Notes: generated from the sequence alone by a model not told the origin. A DNA stretch of 64,000 bases from an uncultured Prevotellaceae bacterium (GCA_900318865.1 ONMF01000002.1:124001-188000); one strand, 5' to 3'; positions 26,435-35,734 are shown, counted from the stretch's first letter. A program made the numbers and translations.

Positions 26435-27613
26435 ATGAAACGCATCGCTGTCATCTTCGAGGGACGCATCGACCAGCGCATGGGCGTGTTTAACGCGGTT
26501 ATCAACCGTGTGAAGCACCTGCAGGCCATCGCCCCGTATCGCGTGGACGTGTACATGATCCAGGTCTACGACGGTTGGCTCATGCGGCAGCTGCGGCGCA
26601 CCCCGAAGACAGTGAGGCCGGCAACATTCATCGACCAGGGCATCCACATCAAGATGCTGTGGTACAAGCGGAGCTGGGCCGACTCACTGCGGCACCGCCT
26701 GCTCAAACGCCAGCCGCGCAACTTCCTGCGGTGGTGCTCGGCCATGGCTTGGAAGCTGCGAGGTTACGACCTGGTCACGGCCCACGACCGGCTGGCTGGT
26801 CACATGGCCGCAATGGCCGGAACGCAATTGAGCATCCCGCACTTCATCACCTGGCATGGCGGCAGCATCAATACCGACCCGTTTCACGACACGGTGGTGA
26901 TGCAATCCACCCGCCGCCTGCTGGCCGGTGCACGCTGTAACTTCGGCGTGAGCAACGCCTTGTGCCACGTGGCACGGCAGATTGAGCCTTCGTGCGTCAT
27001 CGCGCCCCTGTACAACGGAGCATCGAGCGAATTTCATCCCTATACCGCGGTCCAACGGCATGCCCTGCGGCAACGCTATGGCCTGAACGCCGACACAAGG
27101 GTCGTGATTTTTGTCGGCCGGCTCGATGAGGACAAGAAAGCCTTTCTACTTCCCGACATCTTCCACCACATCCAAGCAACCTACGATGGCAGCCTCACAT
27201 TCTGGACCGTGGGCGACGGGCCGCTCGCCGACACGGTGGCCCGCTCGCTGGCCGAACGGCTTGATCCGGGCCTCTACACCATGTGGGGCAAGCAAGACCC
27301 AAGCGTCATCCCCCACCTACTTAACTGCGCCGATGTGCTGGTGCTTCCCAGCCGGATGGAAGGTCTGCCGCTGGTGGCCATCGAAGCCATTGCCTGCGGG
27401 TGCAACGTGGTTGCCACCCGAGTGGGCGGCACACCCGAGGTGGTGGGCGAAGAGAACACGGTTGCTGTCGACGACGATTTGGTTCCCAACATGGCACGCA
27501 GGGCGGTTACGATGCTGCAACACCACGTCGAGCAGTCGCTGCCACCAGCCATCGACTGGCGCGCCACCGCCCAAGCCGAAAATGAGCACTATCTACAGGC
27601 CATGGCCCGATAA
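26435..27613 (+). CDS. Family 4 (GT-B fold) glycosyltransferase
   Basis: This 392-residue cytoplasmic or membrane-associated glycosyltransferase uses a nucleotide sugar. The N-terminal acceptor domain contains HFITWHGGSIN. The C-terminal donor domain starts with VVIFVGRLDEDKKAF near residue 220. It carries the GT4 E-x7-E motif in the segment PSRMEGLPLVAIEAIACG, followed by VGGTPEVVG. It starts directly behind its own promoter. The next gene (PIG-L deacetylase) is 67 nt downstream with another -7 box. GT4 plus PIG-L is a known pairing in bacillithiol and mycothiol synthesis and in surface glycan synthesis; which applies here is not known. Confidence 0.9.
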   Translation: MKRIAVIFEGRIDQRMGVFNAVINRVKHLQAIAPYRVDVYMIQVYDGWLMRQLRRTPKTVRPATFIDQGIHIKMLWYKRSWADSLRHRLLKRQPRNFLRWCSAMAWKLRGYDLVTAHDRLAGHMAAMAGTQLSIPHFITWHGGSINTDPFHDTVVMQSTRRLLAGARCNFGVSNALCHVARQIEPSCVIAPLYNGASSEFHPYTAVQRHALRQRYGLNADTRVVIFVGRLDEDKKAFLLPDIFHHIQATYDGSLTFWTVGDGPLADTVARSLAERLDPGLYTMWGKQDPSVIPHLLNCADVLVLPSRMEGLPLVAIEAIACGCNVVATRVGGTPEVVGEENTVAVDDDLVPNMARRAVTMLQHHVEQSLPPAIDWRATAQAENEHYLQAMAR

Positions 27614-27651
27614 ATGGCTGGCCGAACGTAGTTTTTTCGATTTTATTTGCC

Positions 27652-27659
27652 TACCTTTG
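27652..27659 (+). promoter_or_regulatory. Candidate -7 box before the PIG-L deacetylase gene
   Basis: TACCTTTG lies 21 nt upstream of the ATG at 27681. No good TTTG is found at the right distance; the region 27629-27638 is T-rich. Confidence 0.5.
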
Positions 27660-27680
27660 CAACACCTAACGCTCAACAAC

Positions 27681-28325
27681 ATGAAGAAAATTTTAATCAT
27701 ATCACCACACGCCGACGATGAGATACTGGGCTGCGGCGGATACATGCTCAAAGAAATCAAGCGTGGAGCCTCGGTGCACATCATCTACGGCACAATCGGA
27801 GGCAAGGATGCCCGGCAAAACATCGACGAGCGCATGGCCGAGGTGAGAGCCGTGACCGCCGAGCTGGGTGCCACCTTCAGTGTTATCGCCTACAACCACG
27901 ACACCCTGCTCGACACCCTGCCCTCGGTCGACATCATCTCGGCCCTCGACAAGGAAATTGCGGCATTGGAGCCCCACGAAGTATTTGTCAACTACCCGTC
28001 GAACCATCAAGATCACATCAAGCTCTACCAGTGCGCCGTGACCGCCATGCGGCTAAAGGAAGGATATATTCCCCCTTTCTTCGCACTCTACGAGTATCCT
28101 TTCATCACGAGCAACGATCGACTCAACGGAGGCATGTACTACTACAATATCAGCGACTGCATCGACAAGAAGATTAAGATTTTTGAGATGTATAAATCGC
28201 AGGTAAAGACCTCGCCGTCGCCACTGAACGCCACGGGCATACGCTCTTTGGCCGCCATGCGCGGGCTGGAAGCTGGCTGCCCCTTTGCCGAGAAGTTCTA
28301 TATCCAACGCTTATACAAAGAATAA
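27681..28325 (+). CDS. PIG-L/LmbE family N-deacetylase
   Basis: This 214-residue zinc-dependent deacetylase removes acetyl groups from N-acetylglucosaminyl compounds in characterised members. The zinc motif PHADDE occupies residues 9-14 and the third ligand motif HQDH lies at 109-112. The ATG at 27681 directly follows a suitable leader, and longer in-frame extensions would run into the GT4 gene. Its stop overlaps the next ATG by one base (TAATG), so it is co-translated with the ATP-grasp protein. Together with the preceding GT4 gene this suggests a glycoside that is made, deacetylated and then ligated, which is inference. Confidence 0.9.
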   Translation: MKKILIISPHADDEILGCGGYMLKEIKRGASVHIIYGTIGGKDARQNIDERMAEVRAVTAELGATFSVIAYNHDTLLDTLPSVDIISALDKEIAALEPHEVFVNYPSNHQDHIKLYQCAVTAMRLKEGYIPPFFALYEYPFITSNDRLNGGMYYYNISDCIDKKIKIFEMYKSQVKTSPSPLNATGIRSLAAMRGLEAGCPFAEKFYIQRLYKE

Positions 28326-29197
28326 TGAACTATATCGTTTTTGAATCGGGTAGCCGGGCCGGACTCAGCACCGAATTGTTCTTTGTCAACTACTGTGCCA
28401 TGATGCCCGGCACTGCTCACATGCTGTACCTCTCCGACATGGACACCATGTTCCAGCACATCGAGTCCACCCATCCGCGCGTGCGCCACATCCACGACAA
28501 AGAGGCCTTCAAACTGCTTGAGCAGCCCGAATCGGTCATTTTCCCGGCCGATGAAATGACCCGCCAAGTCAACGACGCGGGCAGGCGGCATGCCGGCAGG
28601 CACCAAATCTCACGCGTGGAGGACGTCTACTACAACAAGATGGAGACCAACCGTTACCTTGCCCGCCAGACGGCCGGATGCGCCATCAAGGTGCCACTCA
28701 CTTTTCCCACCGACAACGTGTGCTTGCGTCCCAACGGCCGCTCGGCTGGCAGCCGCGGCCTGCAACTGCTGGAAAGCACATGCGTGACACAGCGCATCGA
28801 CATCGAACGCGAATTTGTGGTCGACATCTTGCGCGACGACAATCACATGGAGATTTTCCCGAGGGAGGTGACGCTGAAAAACGGTTACGACCGCTTTGTG
28901 AAATTGCTGCCGCGCGACGACGACTTCGCCGGGGTCATACGGGAATTTGTGCTCAGAGCCTACCCGGCCAATGAAGGCATGTTCAGCGACATCTTCCACC
29001 TTCAACTGGCCATGACGCCACAAGCCGAGATTTACTATATCGAATCCTCGAAGCGCATTTCAGGAACCTCCTTGGTCAATCTGGCCGCGGGCATGAACCC
29101 GTTCTGCTTCATCAACCACGCCCCACAACCGGCGCCCATGCCTGATTTTACCGTGGGGAAATGGTACCGTTTCGAAGATTTCCTGCTCGCTCTGTAA
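28325..29197 (+). CDS. ATP-grasp-like ligase
   Basis: This 290-residue protein resembles carbamoyl-phosphate-synthase-type ATP-grasp enzymes. Features in order are a nucleotide lysine region near KMETNRYL, the phosphate loop RPNGRSAGSRGLQLL, and IEREFVVDILRDD. The metal-binding end is YYIESSKRISGTSLVNL. The conserved Asn of the usual IExNxR metal motif is replaced by Ser (IESSKR), so metal binding may differ. It lies one base into the PIG-L stop and 18 nt before priA. An ATP-dependent carboxylate-amine ligation, for example an amino acid onto a deacetylated amino sugar, is plausible from context but unproven. Confidence 0.78.
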   Translation: MNYIVFESGSRAGLSTELFFVNYCAMMPGTAHMLYLSDMDTMFQHIESTHPRVRHIHDKEAFKLLEQPESVIFPADEMTRQVNDAGRRHAGRHQISRVEDVYYNKMETNRYLARQTAGCAIKVPLTFPTDNVCLRPNGRSAGSRGLQLLESTCVTQRIDIEREFVVDILRDDNHMEIFPREVTLKNGYDRFVKLLPRDDDFAGVIREFVLRAYPANEGMFSDIFHLQLAMTPQAEIYYIESSKRISGTSLVNLAAGMNPFCFINHAPQPAPMPDFTVGKWYRFEDFLLAL

Positions 29198-29215
29198 CCC
29201 GCCGTCATCCGCTCC

Positions 29216-31678
29216 ATGCCACGCTTTGCCGAAGTCCTGCTGCCACTGTCCATTCCGGGCACCTACACCTACCGCATCGCACCGGGCGAGGCCGTCGGGG
29301 TGGGACATCGTGTGCTCGTGCCCTTCGGACGCAAGAAGATTTACACCGGCATCGTCACCATGCTTCACGACATCGAGCCCAAGGGCTACGAGGTGAAAGA
29401 AATCATGGCCCGGCTCGACGACAAGCCCATCCTGCGCCATCCGCAGCTCAAATTCTGGAACTGGATTGCCGACTACTACCTGTGCTCCATGGGCGAGGTC
29501 TACAAGGCGGCGCTTCCGGCGGGATTGAAGGTGGAAAGCGAGACGTTCATCAGTGTGAACCCTGATTTCGAGGAAGCGCAGCCCGGCGCGCTCACCGACC
29601 GCGAGCGCGTGGTGCTCGACTTTGCCGCACAGCGCGGCCGGGTACAGATCACCGACATCACACGGGCCACGGGCTTCAAGAATGTGGAAGGGCTGGTGAG
29701 CAAGATGCTCGACATGAACGCCATCCGCGTGAGCGAGCGCGTGGTGGACAACTACCGGCCCAAGACGGAATCTTGTGTGCGATTCACCATCGCGCGCGAC
29801 GACGAGACGTCGCTGCACGCGTTTTTCGACCAGGTGAAGCGCGCCCCCAAGCAAGAAGCGCTGCTGCTGGCCTATCTGGACTTGTCGCGATGGATGCAAC
29901 GCGCCGAGTTGCAGCAAGTCACCAAGGACGACCTGCTCAAGCGTGCCGCGGTGAGCGCCGCGGTGCTGCAGGCCGCGGTGGCCAAGGGCATGTTTGAGAT
30001 TTACAAGCGTCCCGTCAACCGGTTTGCCGAAATGGGCTCGCACCCCGACCCCGCGCCCCAGCTCAGCGCCGACCAGCGCCGCGCCTACACCGAGATTCAT
30101 CACAGCATGCGCGAGCATGCCATCACACTGCTTCACGGGGTCACTTCGAGCGGGAAAACGGCTGTTTACATGCACCTGATTGCCGACGTGCTGGCCATGG
30201 GAAACCAAGTGCTCTATCTGGTGCCCGAGATTGCGCTCACCACCCAATTGACGCGCCGGCTGCGGCGAGTCTTCGGCGACAAGCTGCTCATCTATCACTC
30301 CAAGTTCAGCGACAATGAGCGCGTTGACATCTGGCGGCGGCTACTCACCACTTCCGAGCCGCTGGTGGTGATCGGGGTGCGCTCGGCCGTGTTTCTGCCT
30401 TTCAGCAAGCTGGGCCTGGTCATTGTCGACGAGGAGCACGACAGCAGCTACAAGCAGCAAGACCCTGCCCCGCGCTACAACGGACGCAATGCGGCCATCG
30501 TGCTGGCAAGCATGCACGGCGCCAAGGCATTGCTGGGCTCGGCCACACCGGCCATCGAGGTTTACTACAAAGCCCTTGCCGGAAAATATGGCCTGGTGAG
30601 GCTGCTCACCCGCTATGGCGACATCGAGATGCCGCAGGTGCAGGTCATCGACACCAAGCAGGAACGCAAGCGCCGCCGCATGGCAGGGCTGTTCTCACAG
30701 CAACTCATCGACCAGTGCAGCGCGGCGCTGAAAAATGGCGAGCAGGTGATTCTGTTCCAGAACCGACGCGGCTACGCGCCCATGGTCACTTGCAAGGAGT
30801 GCGGCTGGGTGCCGCGATGCGAGAACTGCGACGTGTCGCTCACCTACCACAAGCACACCCACTCGCTCACCTGCCACTACTGCGGCTACACCCTCACCCT
30901 GCCCGACCTGTGCCCCGCCTGCCACTTGCCCGGCATCGAGATTGTGGGCTACGGCACCGAGCGCATCGAGGACGACATCGACAAGGTGTTCCCCGATGAA
31001 AAGATTTCGCGCATGGACCTCGACACCACGCGCAGCAAGAGCAGCTACGACCGCATTATCGACGACTTCTCGTCGCACAAGACCAACATCCTGGTGGGCA
31101 CGCAGATGGTCACCAAGGGGCTCGATTTCGACGCAGTGAGCATCGTGGGCATTCTCAATGCCGACACCATGATCAACTTCCCCGACTTCCGCGCCCACGA
31201 AAGGGCCTTCGACATGCTCGAGCAGGTGGCGGGCCGGGCGGGCCGGGCACACAAGCAGGGACAGGTCATCGTGCAGACGAGCGACCCGTCGAGCCCGGTC
31301 ATCGGCTTTGTGCAGGAGCACGACTACGACGGGTTTTATCAGCACGAGCTGGCCGAGCGCGAGAAATTCCGTTACCCTCCCTTCACCCGCATCATCAACG
31401 TCTACCTCAAGCACCGCGACGATGCCACCGTGGGCGAGGTGGCTGTGCGCTACAGCAACATGCTCCGCCAGGTGTTCGCCCACCGTGTCATGGGCCCCGA
31501 GCGGCCGCTCGTGGGGCGGGTGCAGAACCTCTACATCCGCCAGATAGTGCTCAAAATGGAGAACGAGGCTTCCATGCCGAAGGTGAAGCAGATTCTGCGG
31601 CAAATCTACGAGAACTTGATTGCCATCGATGCGCGCATGAAGTCGGTGCGGCTCTATTTCGATGTCGACCCGGTTTAG
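29216..31678 (+). CDS. priA: Primosomal protein N' (replication restart helicase PriA)
   Basis: PriA recognises stalled forks and reloads the replisome. The 820-residue protein has the N-terminal 3' DNA-binding domain, Walker A GVTSSGKTAVY, Walker B VDEEHD and LLGSATPA. The eight-cysteine zinc module is CKECGWVPRCENC, then CHYCGY and CPAC. The helicase motifs TQMVTKGLDF and EQVAGRAGRAHK follow. Length is slightly above average for the family. It lies 18 nt after the ATP-grasp gene, so transcription may continue from the glycosyltransferase promoter. No terminator is obvious after the stop. Confidence 0.97.
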   Translation: MPRFAEVLLPLSIPGTYTYRIAPGEAVGVGHRVLVPFGRKKIYTGIVTMLHDIEPKGYEVKEIMARLDDKPILRHPQLKFWNWIADYYLCSMGEVYKAALPAGLKVESETFISVNPDFEEAQPGALTDRERVVLDFAAQRGRVQITDITRATGFKNVEGLVSKMLDMNAIRVSERVVDNYRPKTESCVRFTIARDDETSLHAFFDQVKRAPKQEALLLAYLDLSRWMQRAELQQVTKDDLLKRAAVSAAVLQAAVAKGMFEIYKRPVNRFAEMGSHPDPAPQLSADQRRAYTEIHHSMREHAITLLHGVTSSGKTAVYMHLIADVLAMGNQVLYLVPEIALTTQLTRRLRRVFGDKLLIYHSKFSDNERVDIWRRLLTTSEPLVVIGVRSAVFLPFSKLGLVIVDEEHDSSYKQQDPAPRYNGRNAAIVLASMHGAKALLGSATPAIEVYYKALAGKYGLVRLLTRYGDIEMPQVQVIDTKQERKRRRMAGLFSQQLIDQCSAALKNGEQVILFQNRRGYAPMVTCKECGWVPRCENCDVSLTYHKHTHSLTCHYCGYTLTLPDLCPACHLPGIEIVGYGTERIEDDIDKVFPDEKISRMDLDTTRSKSSYDRIIDDFSSHKTNILVGTQMVTKGLDFDAVSIVGILNADTMINFPDFRAHERAFDMLEQVAGRAGRAHKQGQVIVQTSDPSSPVIGFVQEHDYDGFYQHELAEREKFRYPPFTRIINVYLKHRDDATVGEVAVRYSNMLRQVFAHRVMGPERPLVGRVQNLYIRQIVLKMENEASMPKVKQILRQIYENLIAIDARMKSVRLYFDVDPV

Positions 31679-31806
31679 TCCTCAAAAACCGGCCGGCCCC
31701 TGAAAGCCTGGAGGAATGTGAGCCACACTTCGCTATAGTAACACCGTGAGAAGGGAGTACGGTGACATGCATCATGACCACAGCAACCCTGAAAAGAACA
31801 GACACT

Positions 31807-32466
31807 TCATTTTTCCTTAACTTTTGGACAATGGTGGATGATAAAATCAAGAACAAAGTCAAAATCTTCGGCACTGGTATAAATCTGGTTCTTGGCAAAG
31901 GGTTCATTCACCTTGATCGTGTGCCAGCGGCGCTGTGCCTTGACACTGCGCACCTTTGAGAAGTCCGACGAGAGCGATGTGTGACCGGCAATAAGCAGTC
32001 CCTGCCCTGCACGACCGGGGCTGCCGGTCAGGAAACCCGCTCCCCCGACAGCCTTTCCCATACGTCGGGCTATCTTCTTCTGGGAGGACACCTGCTCATG
32101 GAGAATCCCTTTTTCATCCATGGTGAACATGACAATGTATTTCCATCCATATTGGGCGGCCACAATCAGGTAAGCCAATGCACTGATGGCAAGAAACACC
32201 AATACCGCAACGCCCCACCACTTGAGGTCATCGACGATGACTGAAAACTCGCCACGAAACACCGGGCCGATGTAACTGGTAACAAAGGCGATGACACCCA
32301 ACACCCCGAAAATCTTGCACACGGTGATATAAATGGAAGGGTTGGTAAGCATATTCATTGGGTAGGTCCACCGATATTTCCCATCGGTGCACAGTCGAAC
32401 ATTTCGGCCAGAATAATTCGTTTTTTCGAGCGGTCCGGTTGCAACTTTCTTTGAAGACTCTTTCAT
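31807..32466 (-). CDS. Two-helix membrane protein of unknown function
   Basis: I do not recognise this protein. From the ATG at 32466 it has 219 residues. A charged N-terminus (MKESSKKVATGPLEKTNYSG) is followed by two transmembrane helices near residues 51-70 (ITVCKIFGVLGVIAFVTSYI) and 83-105. A cytoplasmic domain of about 110 residues follows, with YGWKYIVMFTMDEKGILHEQ and a Gly-rich stretch. The strand pattern after the helices resembles small PH-like membrane domains, but the similarity is too weak to name. A start at 32529 is possible but adds a hydrophobic Ile-rich segment with no ribosome-binding context. Base composition is lower in GC than its neighbours. Confidence 0.65.
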   Translation of the reverse strand: MKESSKKVATGPLEKTNYSGRNVRLCTDGKYRWTYPMNMLTNPSIYITVCKIFGVLGVIAFVTSYIGPVFRGEFSVIVDDLKWWGVAVLVFLAISALAYLIVAAQYGWKYIVMFTMDEKGILHEQVSSQKKIARRMGKAVGGAGFLTGSPGRAGQGLLIAGHTSLSSDFSKVRSVKAQRRWHTIKVNEPFAKNQIYTSAEDFDFVLDFIIHHCPKVKEK

Positions 32467-32598
32467 GGCGGTAACTTTTGTACAGATTATAATTAAAACA
32501 AATGGGTGAAGTATTGGGATGGTCATCAAGGCGCCGATTCACAGCTGGAACGAACTGGCGGAGTCCGTACCCGATGGCATATTGCGCGGGTAAATCCT

Positions 32599-33294
32599 TT
32601 AAAAATCGAGCAGGCCGATGTGCTTGCGCACGTAGGTCATGTTGTAACGGGTGAAATGCCACCACTCACGGCTGTAGGTAAAAAAGCCGTTGTCGGTGAG
32701 CATCTTGCGCAGCAACTGCCTGTTTTTCATGGCTTCGGCGCTAATGCGTCCCTGGTGCACCAGTGCAGGCTCGTCGGTGATGTGGGCATCGCTGGTGAAG
32801 GAGTCGAATGGGGTGCCCATGTCCACCGGCCGGCCATCGTAGGTGAGGCCTATGTCCACGGCGATGCCATAGTTGTGGGGGCCGCCGCGGTGCGGACTGG
32901 CCACGTACTTCTGCTTGTCGGTGCCCTTGACGAGGTTCCACATGATGCGCTGCACGCTCACGGGGCGGGCTGCGTCGTAGACGATAAAACTCCACTTGGG
33001 GTCGATGGCCTGTAACTGCTTCAAGGCTTTGAGCAACGACTGCGCCGTGGCCTTGTAGAGGTAGGCCTTTTTCAGGCCGCCGTACATGTCGCGCCCCACG
33101 AAATTGTCGGTCGTGGAATATTTCAGGTCAACGGTGATGGAGGGGTCGAGCGTGGCCACATCCACGAGGCCCTGCTTGCGCATCAGCGCGTCGAAGTCGG
33201 TAGCGGCTGCGGCTTTCCCGCGGCCCACGGCAGGCAGCCACAGCAGCAGCAACAGCGGCATGAGCATCCATCGATACATGGTCATCCTCTTCAT
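32599..33294 (-). CDS. D-Ala-D-Ala dipeptidase-like M15 metallopeptidase (VanX/DdpX type)
   Basis: This zinc dipeptidase, by homology, hydrolyses D-Ala-D-Ala. The 231-residue protein has an N-terminal signal (LMPLLLLLWLPAVG), so it is periplasmic. The VanX-type active site is intact: Arg110, His140 and Asp147 in the segment PHNYGIAVD, and Glu210 with His213 in EWWHF. It starts 6 nt after the PBP1A stop, so both genes are expressed together from the PBP1A promoter. Periplasmic enzymes of this type recycle D-Ala-D-Ala in Gram-negative bacteria; vancomycin resistance is not implied. Confidence 0.9.
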   Translation of the reverse strand: MKRMTMYRWMLMPLLLLLWLPAVGRGKAAAATDFDALMRKQGLVDVATLDPSITVDLKYSTTDNFVGRDMYGGLKKAYLYKATAQSLLKALKQLQAIDPKWSFIVYDAARPVSVQRIMWNLVKGTDKQKYVASPHRGGPHNYGIAVDIGLTYDGRPVDMGTPFDSFTSDAHITDEPALVHQGRISAEAMKNRQLLRKMLTDNGFFTYSREWWHFTRYNMTYVRKHIGLLDF

Positions 33295-33300
33295 GGTGGG

Positions 33301-35706
33301 TTAATCAAAAACTCCTTCCATCACGCCGTCATCGGCTTCGCTCACTTCCTCCACGTGGCCGCCACCGCCGCCACCGCCCATGAATATCTCACCGGCGCAG
33401 GGGTTATAGCCCTTGGGAAACTGGAACTTGATGTCCTGCGTATAGGGCAGCGCCGGGTCTTTGTACACTTGTTGCATGTACAGCCCGTAGAGCGGCAATG
33501 CCGCCGCGGCTCCCTGGCCATAGGCCATGCTGTTGAAGTGGATGTGATATTCTTCACCGCCCACCCACACGCCGGTCACCAGCTCGGGCGTGAAGCCCAT
33601 GAACCAGGCGTCGCTGTTGTAGTTGGTCGTTCCGGTCTTTCCGCCCATCTGAGCCTTGATGCCGAATTGCGAGCGCAGGCGTGCACCGGTTCCGTGGTCC
33701 ACCACCCCCGAGAGCATGTCCACCATCTTCAGATAGGTGTCCTCGCTCATGATTTCGGTCTGCTCGCCGTTGAACTCGGCCAGCACGTTGCCCTTGTTGT
33801 CGCAGATGCGCGTCACATAAATGGGTGCCACGCGCATTCCGCCGTTGGCAAAGGCCGAGTAGGCCGCCACCATCTCGCGCAGGGTAATCTCACCCACGCC
33901 CAGGCTCAGCGCCGGCACCGAGTCGAGTTTGCTGGTGATGCCGAAGCTCTTCATCCAGCGGGCCAGCTCCTGCGGGCTGTAGACGGGATAACCTTGCTGC
34001 TCGATCCAGTTGGGCGACGTGCCCTTCATGAACCCGGCCGAGATGGAGTTGGTGGAGTGCGTCAAGGCCGACTTGATGGTCATCGAGCCGCCCACGCCCT
34101 TGGGATTCCACACCGAGTTGTACCAGCGGATGTTGGGAGAACCACCAGGGCGCATCGAGCACGGCGTGAGTCCCAAGTTCTCCACGGCGTAGGAGTAGAC
34201 AAAGGGCTTGACGGTGGAGCCGATTTGCCGGCGTCCGGTCGACACCATGTCGTATTTGAAGAAACGGAAGTCGGGGCCGCCCACGTAGGCCTTCACGTGG
34301 CCCGTGACGGGATCCATCGACAGCATGGCGCAGCGCAGATAGCTCTTGGTGTAGAGAATCGAATCGAGCGGCGACATCACGGCATCGTAGTCACCGTCGT
34401 AGCTGAACAGGCGCATCGATGTCTTTTCCTTGAAGTTGGCCATGATTTCGGCTTCGCTCTTGCCGGCCTTCTTGAGCACACGGTAGCGCTCGGTTTTGCG
34501 GATGGCGGCATTGATGAGTGCCTGCTTGCCGGCGGCCGACAATTCGGCCGTGTTGTTGGTGTAAGGATTCTTGGTGCCGCCACGCTCGCGCAGGAAAGCC
34601 GGCTGCAAGGTGCCGCCCATGTGCTTGCGCACGGCCTGTTCGGCGTAGGTCTGCATGCGCTCGTCGATGGTGGTATAGATTTTCAGGCCGTCGCTGTACA
34701 GGTCGTAGTGGCCTCCGCCGGGACGTGTGTTCTTGTTGCACCACCCGAAGAGCGGATTGGTGGCCCATGCCACCGAGTCGTCGATATAGGCCTGCTCGTT
34801 CCACGACGGATAATTCTTGCGCTCGGGCTTCTTGGCCGTCATCACGCGGCGCAATTCCTCGCGGAAGTAAGGTGCCAGGCCGTCGTTGTGGTCCACCTTG
34901 TGATAGGTGAGCACCAGCGGCAGGTTTTTGAGAGAGTCGCACTCGGCGCTCGACAGGAAACCGGCCTTGAGCATCTGCTCGAGCACCACGTTTCGGCGCT
35001 CACGTGTGCGCTCGTTGTGGCGCAGCGGATTGAAGTACGACGGGTTCTTGCACATGCCCACCAGTGTGGCGCTTTCCTGCACGTTGAGCGTGGCGGGGTC
35101 TTTGCCGAAGTAGACCCACGCCGCCGTTTTGATGCCCACGGCGTTGTTCAGAAAGTCGAACTGGTTGAAATACATCTTGATGATTTCGTCCTTCGTATAG
35201 TAGCGCTCGAGCTTGATGGCGATAATCCACTCGATGGGCTTCTGCAGGGCGCGCTCAAAGATGTTGCTCGATTCGGGCGAATAGAGCTGCTTGGCCAGCT
35301 GCTGCGTGATGGTGCTGCCGCCGCCGGCACTCTTCTGCCCCATGATTACGCGCTTGACCATGGCTCGGAAAATGGCTTTCACATCAATGCCCGAGTGGCT
35401 CATGAAGCGCACGTCCTCGGTGGCTATCAACGCTTCGGGTAGATACTTCGAGAGCTGGTCGAAGTCCACATACACGCGGTTGCCCTTCGAGCGATAGTAA
35501 CGTCCCATCTCCTCGCCGCCGGCGGCATAGATGGTCGACGCAAACTTGTCGGTGGGATTTTTCAGCTGGTCGATGGGGGGCATGTAGCCTATCACACCAT
35601 TATAAATAAGGACAAACAGCAGCAGCACCGATGCCACGATGATGCCAAAGCCGCACCACATGTGCTTGACGACATTTGTGTCCTTCTTTTTCTTCGAGTT
35701 GGCCAT
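33301..35706 (-). CDS. Penicillin-binding protein 1A (bifunctional transglycosylase/transpeptidase)
   Basis: This class A PBP polymerises and cross-links peptidoglycan. The 801-residue protein has a short Lys-rich cytoplasmic tail and one N-terminal transmembrane anchor (about 15-37). The glycosyltransferase domain carries ATEDVRFMSHSGID and GGSTITQQLAKQLY. The transpeptidase domain carries the Ser nucleophile in GSTVKPF, the SxN motif in HSTNSIS and KTGTTN. The C-terminus is Gly-rich (GGGGGGG) and acidic. A perfect-spacing promoter lies upstream within a promoter repeat, and the VanX-like dipeptidase gene follows after 6 nt. Confidence 0.95.
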   Translation of the reverse strand: MANSKKKKDTNVVKHMWCGFGIIVASVLLLFVLIYNGVIGYMPPIDQLKNPTDKFASTIYAAGGEEMGRYYRSKGNRVYVDFDQLSKYLPEALIATEDVRFMSHSGIDVKAIFRAMVKRVIMGQKSAGGGSTITQQLAKQLYSPESSNIFERALQKPIEWIIAIKLERYYTKDEIIKMYFNQFDFLNNAVGIKTAAWVYFGKDPATLNVQESATLVGMCKNPSYFNPLRHNERTRERRNVVLEQMLKAGFLSSAECDSLKNLPLVLTYHKVDHNDGLAPYFREELRRVMTAKKPERKNYPSWNEQAYIDDSVAWATNPLFGWCNKNTRPGGGHYDLYSDGLKIYTTIDERMQTYAEQAVRKHMGGTLQPAFLRERGGTKNPYTNNTAELSAAGKQALINAAIRKTERYRVLKKAGKSEAEIMANFKEKTSMRLFSYDGDYDAVMSPLDSILYTKSYLRCAMLSMDPVTGHVKAYVGGPDFRFFKYDMVSTGRRQIGSTVKPFVYSYAVENLGLTPCSMRPGGSPNIRWYNSVWNPKGVGGSMTIKSALTHSTNSISAGFMKGTSPNWIEQQGYPVYSPQELARWMKSFGITSKLDSVPALSLGVGEITLREMVAAYSAFANGGMRVAPIYVTRICDNKGNVLAEFNGEQTEIMSEDTYLKMVDMLSGVVDHGTGARLRSQFGIKAQMGGKTGTTNYNSDAWFMGFTPELVTGVWVGGEEYHIHFNSMAYGQGAAAALPLYGLYMQQVYKDPALPYTQDIKFQFPKGYNPCAGEIFMGGGGGGGHVEEVSEADDGVMEGVFD

Positions 35707-35734
35707 AATTCTTGCAATATTACGCTTTAAATGG

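Noticed and set aside
26435-28325. Naming the GT4 and PIG-L genes bshA and bshB
   Set aside because: The pairing fits bacillithiol synthesis, but there is no bshC beside them and the GT4 protein has no diagnostic BshA motif that I can confirm.
32599-33294. Vancomycin-resistance gene vanX
   Set aside because: The active site is VanX-like, but the protein has a signal peptide and lies with PBP1A without vanH or vanA, so a housekeeping recycling dipeptidase is more likely.
33355-35442. A 695-codon plus-strand frame opposite PBP1A
   Set aside because: PBP1A has all its catalytic motifs on the minus strand; the plus frame is composition-driven.
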